Source of the DNA: Triangularia verruculosa
Lineage: Eukaryota > Ascomycota > Sordariomycetes > Sordariales > Podosporaceae
Direction: 5' to 3'
DNA length: 47,880 nt
Assembly (NCBI GenBank): GCA_033296885.1
Contig: MU864057.1
Location: forward strand, 1-47,880
Shown: in pieces, positions 37,801 to 47,880 of the stretch
Layout: the number at the start of each line of letters is the position of its first letter
Numbering within the stretch: the first letter of the stretch is position 1
The notes under the pieces: model-generated
Database searches by the model: none
Told to the model about the DNA's origin: nothing
Seen by the model: only the letters and a program-made list of their open reading frames with translations
Position numbers and translations under genes: made by a program

Positions 37801-37943
37801 TGCAATACAAGTCTAATCACGAGCATTGTGATTACATTGAGACAAGTCCATCGTTGTGCACCTTTTGGCTGCACCGATCTATCATCTAGAAGTTACCTTC
37901 AACTGCTATCCCTTTCAGAGGTTCTGGATAGGGGATCGTCACA
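37801..37943 (+). repeat. LTR fragment (copy C)
   Basis: TGCAATACAAG through GGGGATCGTCACA, about 90 percent like copy A by eye, without the iteron tail. This shows that the LTR proper ends at CGTCACA. Confidence 0.75.
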
Positions 37944-37949
37944 TTTGTG

Positions 37950-38021
37950 CGTGTGTGTTCTGGGAATAGCTTCATCAAGGCCGAGGGTTGCCGAGGTCCA
38001 TGCCAGGGCTCAGCCCGTTAG
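37950..38021 (-). repeat. Inverted piece of the TGTAACGGGC-type LTR
   Basis: Reverse complement of the start of the LTR at 18129: GGGAATAGCTTCATCAAGG, CCGAGGGTTGCCGAGGTC, CCAGG-GCT-CAGCCCGTTA. Diverged and truncated. Confidence 0.65.
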
Positions 38022-39100
38022 AGTAGAGAAGGAAGGTGAAGAAGGGAGATGTCGTGTGTGGATCAATTGCGTGGCGCCTTCGCTTATATGGCTTTTTCGC
38101 TTATGAACCACGCTACTTTTTTTATCCTTAGGCTAGAGGATGATTAGTGATGAATATGTATATAAAGCCCTTTGGTAGATGCGAGTGTGTGTTCAAGTTG
38201 AGTGAAATCCTTGGCAAAAGATGCTCGTGTCACACGACGTTTCGAATGTAACGCACAGTGGGTTCCAAAGGAGAGTGGCCAGACGAGCTGAGACTAGCGC
38301 CCTATAGAAATTTGGAAACAGGGGTTGTTTAGAATAAGAAAAAGAAGTCAAAGCTTTGCAGCTCCTACAGTGTGGTGCTGATTCCTCGCTAATTGCCGCC
38401 TTGCGACTCCATGCTCTCGAATGCCTAGTCGTGAAGCGCCTCTGTTGAGTCGCAGTACGATTGGCTGGGCGGTTGCCGCAAGGGCTTCGTGGTGCAGGTC
38501 TGGTAGCAGGTCACTTTCTATAACGTCACCATATCCGTTCTCCCCTCTAGCCTCATCGCTATGGCCCATGCGCGAGTTACAGGCAGCCGCGCGGAAAGAG
38601 CTCATAATCAGCTGCGAAGTTATGTTATATTATCCTTCGAAGACAAAAGCTGCTTTCAGATCATGGTCTCTAAGATCCGCTAATGATGTGATAAATGTGA
38701 TGTATTGACTGGAAGGAAAATACACAACGGAAAGCTAGCCAAGTGAGAGAGCTCAGGCTGGTCCGAGCTCCCAGAGCGAGGTGGTCTGGCCCAGATCCAC
38801 AACAGCTAACCCTCATTGGGCCGCTAAGCCAGATGACAGGGATACACGGACCACGGATACATGGCCAGGAAAATCCGAAGATCCGGGAAATTTATGCTGG
38901 CATGCATCTAACACAGTGTGACAGGACTGATTTCGACTCCCAAGGCTTCCCAGATGGTGGCGCTGCAGAGGCAGCCAGCAGGCGGCTGTAACCCTGCGAG
39001 AGAGCGAAATGGACAGTCACCCTGCTACTACTTTTTGACCTTGACCATCCGAAATCTTTGATCTAGACGTTGACATCGATTTGGTAACGACATATTCAAC
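38022..39100. other. Intergenic, no supported gene
   Basis: Open frames of up to 95 codons exist on both strands without recognisable domains. The final 100 bases form the leader of the SNF2 gene. Confidence 0.45.
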
Positions 39101-42100
39101 ATGGGAAAACGGTGCATCCCTACTGGTGCAATTTCACCGATGAAGAGATCGAAACTGACTGAGAGAACGGAGAAGCCACTAGAACCGAATGCTCTGGAGG
39201 TTATTGACATTCCATCATCAGAACCGTCTCCGACATTGGCACCATCGTATCATGTCGAAAGCCCGCAGAATTGTGACGTGCGCTGCATTGAGGGAAATGG
39301 ACAGATTCTCAACTCTACAGGTATGATCGCATATCATTACATGTTATTGTCTCAGATTGGACTCTCAAGAGCTGGAGGCTAACGTGCACTAGCTATCTCA
39401 GCTGAGAATTCTGCGGGCCTGCCCTACCAAGTCTGCTTTGGATTAGTACGAATTATTTGTGGGCCATTCTTTGAATATCCTGCTAATCTACATATGCTTA
39501 GCTCTTGATGGAGGCAACCTATACGCAGGCAGGCCGGGAACCTGTCCTAGAACCTGGTCCGGTGCAGATCAACTTTCTCCAAAACGTGTTGAACCTCCGG
39601 TACGGAAATACCGGGACATTCGCCGGCATGCTGGTCTCCGAACCCCTGGCCCGACTTACGAAGACGTACAAGGTAACTCTAGCTGCGTCTATCGGTACGG
39701 AAAACGTGCGGCGATCCAGCCGAATGGGGACATCACGACTTGGGTTTGACGGCGTCCGGATGCGCCCACTCAGAATTATTGTCTATGGTTTCCTCTCGGA
39801 AATGGACGATGTTGCAAACCTTCTTGCCAAGGGCGGTTTATTTCTTCAATACCCAGAGGAGTCTGAATACGACAGAAGGGTCAAGTATCTCAATCCCATG
39901 TATCTTCTTCCCCCGGGAAAAGAGATGCCAAGGATTCCAAGCCCTTCAACCGCCGGAAGCTCGAGGAACAAAGATACTTCTGTTGATCAGGAAGAGCTCG
40001 GGGAAGTGGAAAGAAGCCGGATGCTAAGAATATTTGACGACGCAAGTGGCCCAACTGAGAGCTCGATGTTGGGGTTGACGCAGAGCACAAGAATTATTTC
40101 GACACTCAAAGAGTACGCGTTGGTTTCTCACATACGGTACATGGTATTGGACATAAACTAACTCGACGGCAATTATAGTCACCAACTCGAGGCTGTCGCC
40201 ATGATGATTGAAAAAGAGCATGGCACCTTGGACGGTAAAACGCGCTTCCCGTCGCTATGGGAACCATCGATCGAGAAGGGAGAGACTGTGTAAGCGTTGC
40301 ATTCATTGGCTACATTCACATGATGCCATTCCAAGCTCAATACCTCAACAATTGACAATTACTTACTGCAGATATCGACACGTTGTTACAAAGGCGGTTC
40401 AAAACACACCCCTGCCAAACCTGCAAGGAGGCATCTTAGCCGATGTACGTCAGAGAGTGTCCTCTGATACACCCAATCCATTTAACACTGACTAGGAAAT
40501 GGGCTTGGGGAAAACGCTGTCTATTCTAGCGCTAGTCTGCCATCATTTAGACGCCCTGGCCGACATTCCCTCACTTCAACCAACGCATTGGTCTAAAGCA
40601 ACTCTGATCGTAACACCTAAGTCGAGTGCGTGGCAATATCCAAAAAAAACGCCCATATGAAGCAACTACTAACTTGACCGGTGTGAAGCGATCTATGGAT
40701 GGCAGCAACAGATTAAAACGTGGGTACATACTTACCAACTTGGCTCGTTCATAGCGGCGTGGTCTCACCTGCATAGACATATCCGACCTGACGGACTTCG
40801 CTCATTCGTATACCACGGCTCGACTCAAAATAACGTGGTTAACGAGCTACACAACTTCGACGTCGTTCTCACAACATATGACAAACTTCGCTCAGACTGG
40901 GCTAGTTCTGGCCCTCTATACACACGCGCTTGGGCCAGGATTGTACTCGATGAAGGCGAGCCAACCACCCTTATATGAAACATATGGCCTAATACCCATT
41001 ACCGCTCTCGACCTATTTTCCAACTTGGTAAATATTAGCTAACTCAGCCTGACCTTTCAGCTCACAAAATCCGCAATCCCGCCTCCCAAATATTCCGTGC
41101 CACCTGCGAAGCCCCCGCGCGCAAACGGTGGTGCCTCACAGGAACACCAATCCAAAATCGGCTCAGCGATTTTGGCTCCTTACTCGCCTTTATCGGCGTG
41201 CCGCCGTTCGTGACACAAACCCAGTTCCGGTTCTGGATCTCGGCACCCCTCCTCGCCCACCGCCAGTATAGCCTGCTGATGCTGCGCAAGCTCGTGCGGG
41301 CGACTTGCCTGCGTCGGACGAAGGCGCATCCACACATTGAGTCGAAGTTGGTGCTGCCTGTGAAGAGGGAGAGGGTTGAGCTGGTTGAATTGGGAAAGGC
41401 GGAGAAGGAGGTGTATGATTTTTTCAAACGTCGGTTTTATCTGCTTGCCAAAGATGCCGGCGATGAGCAGCACTCGGCGGCGGGCTCCAAGGATGGCAGT
41501 TCTAAAGGAGTGGTTGCGAAACGGCCGAAGAAGAAAAACATCTCTGAGAAAGTACGACGTAAGGGCGCGGGAAATATCATCATTCTGCTCTCGATCCTGC
41601 GCCAAATCTGTAATCATGGCGAGGCGCTGCTCCCGCAAGCTGCGCTCGAGATATGGCGGAACCGTGACGCGGGAATTTTCAGCTGGGATGTGCTTGAGAA
41701 AGCGGTCGAGACGGGGCGGAGCTGTTCAGTCTGTGGTGAGGGAGTTGAAAGTGGCGAGGATGGAGAGAAGTGCGAGGCTGACGTGACAGTTGAGTTTCCG
41801 TGCAGGAAGCACGTCGCGTGCGGAACATGTGCAACAATGGCTACCGATGATGCAGCACTAAAATGCTCGAAGTGCCCGGCTACAGAAAATGGGCTTTCTA
41901 CGTCGACAATGCCGTCTTGTATTGGCTCGGCTTATAGCCCATCGTCCAAGGTTTCGGCCTTGCTGCGCAACATCCTTACCACTCTCAAGGGCAGGGATTT
42001 GGTTAGCGGCAATGGAGCCCCTATTAAGAGGTTTGTTTCTCTTTTCCCTTGGTCTCATGCATTGGTCACTAACAACCCGTAGCGTAATCTTCTCCCAATG

Positions 42101-42780
42101 GACTGGCATGCTCGACTTGATATCTCAAGGCTTGGATATGCAGCTCTCGTCACTTGGCCTCTCCTCGACACGTATTGACGGCCAGTCCTCACTCCAGCAT
42201 CGTCGAATTACTCTTGAGAAGTTCAATTCCGACAAGGGCTGCGTGGTGATGCTAGCCACTATCGGGGCAGTGGGTGAGGGGTATGTCTTTCTATTTTAGT
42301 CCATTATCCCTTATTCTTCACACTCAACAATTGGTATATTTATAAAAGCTAAACCCTAATTTCGGACAACTTAGGATTGATCTGAGTGTCGCATCCGAGG
42401 TACACATTGTCGAACCCCACTGGAACCCCATGGCCGAGGCTCAGGCGGTCGACCGCGTGCATCGGATCAGTCAAACAAGAGACGTGAACATTATAAGATA
42501 TTGTGTGAATGGAAGTATTGAGGAAGCAAGTGTGTTTTCCAACGTTCTCTCAGTACATACACTAACCAGCGTATCAGTACATCCAATGGACTCAGGCCAA
42601 GAAAGTGAGGATGATTCGTGAATCCCTCTCGGCCGAGAGACAGAGCGACGGAAAGCAGGCGGAAGAAAGTCTTGTCGAGGAGCGCTGGGAGGTGAGTTTA
42701 TGCTCAGAGGGAGGGTCCTGTGTTGGCAAGTTTACACTAACCGTTGATATCACCAGAAACTCCTTACATTTCTGATATAA
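39101..42780 (+). CDS. SNF2-family ATPase (Rad5/HLTF-like), 973 aa, 12 exons
   Basis: Exons: 39101-39320, 39393-39445, 39502-40112, 40179-40289, 40372-40444, 40496-40625, 40689-40955, 41061-42030, 42083-42280, 42375-42525, 42578-42691 and 42757-42780; these sum to exactly 974 codons. Domain order: acidic/basic N-terminus (M-K-R-S-K-L), a HIRAN-position segment without clear motif, then D-H-Q-L-E-A-V-A-M-M. Helicase I is A-D-E-M-G-L-G-K-T (about 356-363); D-E-A-H (486-489, split by intron 7), L-T-G-T-P-I-Q-N follow. A RING-like cysteine cluster is C-S-V-C...C-x-K-H-V-A-C-G-T-C...C-S-K-C (about 711-770). Helicase VI is Q-A-V-D-R-V-H-R-I-S-Q-T (about 902). A nuclear DNA translocase, possibly a ubiquitin ligase like Rad5. 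Introns 7 and 10 begin with GC. Convergent with the NACHT gene, 63 bp apart. Confidence 0.9.
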
Positions 42781-42843
42781 TGGGTGGTTTCTGTATATTA
42801 AATAGTCATATGCTCTTGTCCCTTTTTGCGTTGGTCCTGTAGC

Positions 42844-45800
42844 CTAACTTGGTGGGAATAACTGCTCATCCTCGTCTTCTTCTCTGTCACTTTCACACTT
42901 TTGCCTCTTTCTCCCGTTCCGATGCCGTTTTGGCTTCGACGACTCCTCGTCTTCATCCTCATCCAGGCCGTTCCCAGATTCTCCCCCCTGCTCCCGCTTC
43001 CTCTCTTGCCTTGCCTCCTTCGTCCTCGCCAACACCTCATCCCACGACTCGCCCAGCCATTTCTGCATCAAAATTGCCCCCTTCTCTTCCGCAGGCGTCA
43101 CGTCAGCCCACCCATACTTGGGGTCGGCACCCTGCTCGAGCAGGAAGCGCGCAAACTGCGCCGCCTGCTCTGACGTTGCGCGAGACGCGTAATGCAGTGC
43201 CGTTATACCCTTGTACCGCTTTACAAGTCTCCGAGCAACCCCTTTGCCTTTACCGTCATATCTTTGACGACACTTTGACTCCTCAGAACTGACCTGTACC
43301 TCCTCAATGACACCCTCCCATCCGCGTGGAAAGTTGATGAGCGCCCCCAGCCGTAGCAGCTCCGCCGCCATGGTGATCGAATGGCTGGACGACCGCGCCA
43401 GCATGTTGAGCGACCAGCCTAGAAACCGGGGGTCTAGAGGCCCAACGACTTCGATCAGGCGGTGCCATGTCTGGATCAGGCGGGTCTCGAACAAGGCATC
43501 CTTCTTGACCGCGCTGAAGACCCCCTTGGAGAAGACTACCGAGAGCTTCCTAAAGTGTGGGATCAGGGCCTGGACCTCGTCAAAGCTGAGTGGATCCCAG
43601 TCGAGAGTCTCGGACATTAACCCCGCTGGGGCCCTGGTCGAATTTAGTTGCCGCGCGGGGTCCAGCAGAAAGTCCTCCCACTCGGCGTACAGCTCAGGCG
43701 AGCTGGTGGAAAACGCCTCGGCAGCCAAGGAGCCGTAGTTATGGACTGGATATTTGCCGTTGCTTGGGTACTTTTCGCAAAGCTTGTCCAGTGACAAGCG
43801 GAAGAGGGTAGGGTTCTCGCTCTTGACCAGCGCGCCGAAGAAATCCGGCTCATCCCATATCTGGAAGAATTGGCTGAGGATCTCCATTATTGGAAGCGAC
43901 CCCATCTTTGCTGCAAGCAGGAGCGCAGGCCACACAACTTCTCTCTGCCTCTCCAAGTAAGGGGTGATGTTCCGCAGTCCGTCCACATCGCCGGCTTTGG
44001 TCAGCTCGAACACCAGCACCTTAAGCTCGTCCCGTGAGAAGCAATGTTCTGTCAAGTTCACCAGTCCAGCCGGCTGAGGGCTTTCGTGCAGCTTCTGCCA
44101 GTGATTGTGTAGGTCTCGCTTTGAAGAAAAGCCAATGGTGGCGTAGAGACACCGAGCGTCCCGGCATTTCCAGGGCCGAGAGTGGGTACCGATGTGGGTT
44201 TTGCAGCCTTCACGCGTAAGAAAGCCGGAGCGGTTGAGACTGCAGCTGGGGTACGAGCATTTGAAGATTTTGGTTCCATAGTGTCGGTGCAGGGTTGCGC
44301 AGAAGCAGTTGGGGGGGTTTCTATGCTTCCTCTCTTGACATAGCAACTCCTCAAGACGCTCGTAGATGCGCGTTGACGTGAAAGACATGACGGAGGGGTC
44401 CAGGCCAACCCATGTGCAACCTGTGGGATGACGGTCGAATTAGCTTTGTGATTTGTATGACCTTCAAGTCGAGGGGTTGCAGCTTGCGTAACATACTATT
44501 TGTGTAATTCCAATCTGCCTGTCTATCGTCCTGTCGAAACTGCAGGATTCCGCAGACGAATTGGGAAATTTCAGGCCGGTCTGGCACCATGGCCCGGATA
44601 ACACGGTCGTTGAAGTCCACTTGGCCATTGAAGGAATGACTCCTCAGCTCCAGCACCAGGTGTGTGAGGAGCTCGAGCAAGTCCGGGTAGGCGGACAGGT
44701 CCTTGGACTTTTCTACACAACGTCTGACGAGCACAACCCATTGGCTTGTAGCATACCAATGGAGGCGGTATATTCCGGCCAGGATGTTCTCTTGAAGTTT
44801 TTCGTCTGGGAGTGCCGCGTCGAAGGCCCCAGAGCAAAGATAGCTTAGTAGAGTCTTTGTAAGGCTGTGATTGGCTTCAGCGTGATCGATGAATCCACTG
44901 ACTTCTCGACTGAAAATATATCTGCAGTTTTATCAGTGTTTCAGACATCACCGTGGCAGAGTTTCAATTCACTTACTCCTTGACGGTGAAATGTACAAAC
45001 TGCAGACTATCATCTACAACTTCTATGACTGGGCCGCAAATGTGGACAAAATTTACCTCGGCGATAACGGCGGGAGCTGCATTTGAGCTTGAGTCGACTA
45101 ATAAGGCTTGTTCCATCTCGTGCCGCGTCATGGGAATGGGGGATGATCCAATCCAGCCGAGGATCAACATCGCTTTGTGTCGCAAGGTTGAAGAGGATTG
45201 GCCGATTCGAGCAAGGATTCGGTGATACCTAAAATATTACTCAGTCTCCGTGATGACAAATGATTCCACCACTACACTCACGCGTCATGCAAGTCGACGG
45301 GGAGTACTCTGAGTTCTCGTTCAATTTCTTCAAGACCGTTGCACGTTTCGGCGTTATCCAGAATGATGCGAGCATAGAGAAACATGCCTGTGCCACATAA
45401 TCAGCAAACTCGAACTAGATTTGCGATGGACGGAACCCGGGTGGCAGGAGGTTAGAATTAATCACTTACCGTTCGCGTTTTTAGCTACGGGTGCTAGCAG
45501 ACGCTCGACTCGATTTCGTATTTCTTGCTCGAAGTTCGCAGTCCGTATCCAGTCCTGAGTCCTCTGGTTGATATATGACTGGATACTGTCGGAATTTCTC
45601 TTATCCACCCGGATTTCGGTGGCTTTAGCGCCTAAAGTACTAGCAATGTCATCCTCACGCCGACTACTGATGAGTATCTTTAACTCGGGACAGCTTTCCA
45701 AGTCAGTCAGTTGCTGTAACAATATCCCGCGTTCGACAACCTCCATCTCGTCCAGCCCATCGAGAATAATATACGTTGGCCCAGCAGTAGGAGTACCAAG

Positions 45801-47016
45801 GAGCGTTCTAAGCAACCCTAGGACGTGTCTAGTGCTGCCGAGCAGTTCTCGTTCGTTTGATTCGACTAGGAGAGACTGGGCATCCTTGACGTCAAACGCC
45901 AACTGGAAGAGCAGTGACTGGAGAATGGATCTGGCTGTAGTGCTGTTTTGATAGATGTGGCTCACAAACACAAAAAGTGTTCGGTGGCGTGTCTTAGCCT
46001 CGTCGATGGCAGCTGCAGAGAGAAAGGTTTTGCCTAGAGTGCAATATCAGTTTCTGACAAACATTGTTGAGTCAAGGGACAAAGAGAGTTTACCTGCTCC
46101 TGGAATCCCATGTAACCACAACAGTCGCACAGCTGAGTTGGAGATGTCGAGCCATCCTCGAAAAATATTGTCGGCGACAAGCCACTCGGCTGAATTTTTG
46201 GACGAGCGATTCAGCAACCAGTCCAGTCGATCGTCATAGATCCGAGGGGAGACGCGAATCTTGAGTGTCTGGAACCTTTGTAGCTCTTGGAAATCTGTCT
46301 CGTGATCAAAATGTGCCAAACACTTGTCTCGAAATTCGTGCTCTGCACTTATGTGCTGCATTGTCACCTCGCTCCTCATCAGAGTTGTATGCCGTTTGAT
46401 GTTGCTTACAACGACATCGATCTTGTTCCGTTGCTTTGGCCACACCGCTTCAAAGACAAGGTCCGACCCTGGTGGTGGTAAGTATATACCTGATATTTGA
46501 AGCTGACGAGCGAATGTACTTACGAGATAAACTAAAGAATTTCAAGGCAATTATGTAGAAGTCGAGGATGTCCTTGTAAAATAATTCCAGAAGTGCCTTC
46601 AACTTGTCATTGTCGTCAAATATGTTGGCCGACCTCAGAGCATGTGGCAGCGCGTCACCAATCTTTTCCATGGCATCGGTGACAGCATCGGCAAACTTTG
46701 TGATACTACTCGTCCATACTACCAATAAACGAATAGGTCCCCAAATCAGTGCCAGTATATCCGGCTTGACCTGCACAAACGTGTCGACGACAGATACATA
46801 TTCGGTTAATTTTTCGATGAACGTGCGGATCTTGCCTAGGTGTCGGAGGCGTCGTTCCACATGAGCGCTTGCCTGGATATCTTGTACGGCTTCGTAGACC
46901 TGCTCTACGCTGGTGGTTGCGAGCAGTTTTCCAAACAAGTTCTCGTCTTTCAAACTCTGCTTGAATGCATTTTTGGCGGCTTCGAATGCCTGCTGCGAGG
47001 GATGAGGAGCCGACAT
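42844..47016 (-). CDS. NACHT STAND receptor with C2H2 and ankyrin-like C-terminus, 1263 aa, 7 exons
   Basis: Minus-strand exons: 47016-46524, 46468-46094, 46033-45470, 45387-45282, 45228-44977, 44921-44497 and 44420-42844; these sum to exactly 1264 codons. Residues about 1-165 are a helical fungal NLR N-terminal domain (I-R-T-F-I-E-K-L-T-E-Y-V, V-K-P-D-I-L-A-L-I-W-G-P-I-R) of the Goodbye/DUF7708-like style. NACHT: Walker A W-L-H-G-I-P-G-A-G-K-T (K near 291, split by an intron), Walker B Y-I-I-L-D-G-L-D-E-M (about 376-385), L-I-S-S-R-R. The tail has two C2H2-type fingers (C-S-Y-P-S-C...H-I-G-T-H about 793-817; C-R-D-A-R-C...H-x5-H about 825-850). An ankyrin unit (G-I-T-A-L-H-Y-A-S-R...L-L-E-Q-G-A-D-P, about 1143-1172) and an acidic/basic end (E-E-D-E-D-E) follow. 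Probably an intact receptor. Confidence 0.9.
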
Positions 47017-47699
47017 ACTTGTCCAAGGTGAAATCGAACTTCACTCTGTGTTGGTCCATTGGTGTGAATGTGATTGTGTGACTGCCCTACGGCATATGGG
47101 ATTCTTTATATGCGCTTATTCAGGGGCTGAGGTAACCCATGTGGCGCAGGTGTACAGACGCAGGGGGCTGATCATACGAGCGGAAAGGCATATTTACACC
47201 ATTGCTCTTGCTGGCATCACAGTGCTAATAACGTGCGTGATAAGCGAACGGATCATCTAAGCTAGCGGATCAACTTCCCATGCGACGCGCGCGACCGCCC
47301 TTGTCGCGATCCAAAGGCAATTGTGGGTCCTGGGAGTTGAGAGCCAATGAGGCTCGAAGACGCTCCTGTCACTAGGAACCAATCAGGAGTGGAGCGCAAA
47401 GGATCATTGTGGAGAAGTGATCCAAGGTGATCCAAAGGTGAGAGGATCATAGACGCTGGAAGAACAACAGCCACGTATCCGCAGTATCACAGGTTGAAGG
47501 GCTTATAATTGTAGTATGAGAAGCTGTAGGACGGGAAATGTGTTGATTAAGCTGCAGATGTTCGATGTCGCGTTCAAAGTCGGTCGGGCGACGCCCAGAC
47601 CCTGATGTCAAACAACGGTATGGTGTCACAAGCGTGGGAAGCGCGGGGGTGGCACGGGCCAAGCAAGAGATAAGGAACACGATAAGGATCTAGGATTTA
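47017..47699. other. Promoter side of the NACHT gene and intergenic sequence
   Basis: No gene supported. Contains repeated GTGATCCAA words (47418-47440) with no further structure recognised. Confidence 0.45.
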
Positions 47700-47880
47700 G
47701 ACGCTCGGATCCCACGATGCGACACCCCCCACGATGCGACAACCCCCACGATGCAACACGCGCCCCGACGCGCTTTTTGGACAAACGCCATCTTCAACTC
47801 AACACAACTCAGCCATTTTTACAGCAAAACACACCAAATTCAAGATGAAGTATGTTAATGAGCAGAATATTGCGTCTGCT
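47700..47880 (+). mobile_element. 5' end of a pogo/Fot-type DNA transposon, reading out of the window (right edge)
   Basis: Inverted counterpart of 1-164. Begins GACGCTCGGATCCC after a TA at 47698-47699 and has three tandem [A]CGATGC[GA]ACA-type subterminal motifs where the left copy has two. The CGCGCC/GACGCG pair and leader follow. ATG at 47845 opens 12 codons identical to the left copy. The last 95 bases are identical to the left edge; further in there are scattered differences. The two are therefore separate diverged copies of one family rather than one duplicated end. Confidence 0.62.

Noticed and set aside
38348..38708. 85- and 95-codon frames on opposite strands as small genes
   Set aside because: They overlap each other, have no recognisable features, and lie in repeat-bordered spacer.
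1..47880. A 48-kb giant transposon with long terminal inverted repeats carrying NLR cargo
   Set aside because: The terminal repeats contain a transposase start codon that reads outward from the window. TA-flanked element ends lie on the inner side of each repeat, and the identity length is fixed at 95 bases. These fit two separate small transposons at scaffold ends better than one giant element. No tyrosine-recombinase captain gene is present either.

Overview
This window reads as nuclear DNA of a filamentous ascomycete (Pezizomycotina, probably a sordariomycete). Genes carry short 40-105 nt introns with GTAAGT/GTATGT donors and CTAAC/CTAAT-type branch points. The protein families (NACHT and NB-ARC/TPR STAND receptors, HeLo-like death effectors, BBE-like oxidases) are fungal, and the repeats are fungal Ty3/gypsy LTRs, a Mutator-like transposase and pogo/Fot-type DNA transposons. 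The window behaves like an entire scaffold: each end runs outward into the 5' end of the same DNA transposon, and the outermost 95 bases are identical in inverted orientation. A 99-N gap lies inside a tandem-repeat gene.

Layout. 0-3.4 kb: transposon end, an unrecognised 266-aa gene, a Tc1-like relic, a solo LTR and an alpha/beta hydrolase. 3.9-11.4 kb: a tandem family of small low-complexity proteins sharing a 'Y-R-V-E-N-P-x-P-E-G-A-x-G-L-x-A-S-R-W-A' module carried on phase-2 exons. 12-13.6 kb: a secreted-type amidohydrolase. 14.5-18.5 kb: two colliding gypsy relics. 18.5-23.9 kb: an NB-ARC/TPR receptor and a divergently transcribed HeLo-like effector. 25.5-28.2 kb: a small secreted protein and a broken sialidase-like gene. 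28.6-32 kb: a 1143-aa four-domain fusion enzyme. 32.3-34.5 kb: a NACHT receptor cut off by repeat DNA. 35.3-37.8 kb: a Mutator-like transposase with one in-frame stop. 39.1-42.8 kb: a 12-exon SNF2/Rad5-like ATPase. 42.8-47.0 kb: a 7-exon 1263-aa NACHT receptor with zinc-finger and ankyrin-like C-terminus, convergent with the SNF2 gene.

The main biological signal is an immunity/incompatibility-type island: three STAND receptors and one HeLo-like effector within about 29 kb. The receptor at 18.5-21.5 kb begins with a 35-residue exon carrying a short motif (Q-x-F-x12-Q-G-x-hydrophobic). The same motif occurs twice, with exact spacing, at the C-terminus of the adjacent divergent HeLo-like protein. 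This is the gene-pair logic of fungal amyloid signalosomes (for example HET-S/NWD2), where a receptor's N-terminal motif templates folding of the effector's C-terminal motif. The intergenic region between the pair holds an LTR relic with a TA-flanked MITE nested in it.

Multi-exon models were built by hand. The amidohydrolase (3 exons), SNF2 (12), NACHT-ankyrin (7), truncated NACHT (2) and three of the small-family genes all close in frame exactly, which supports them. No homology search was possible, so family names rest on recognised motifs.
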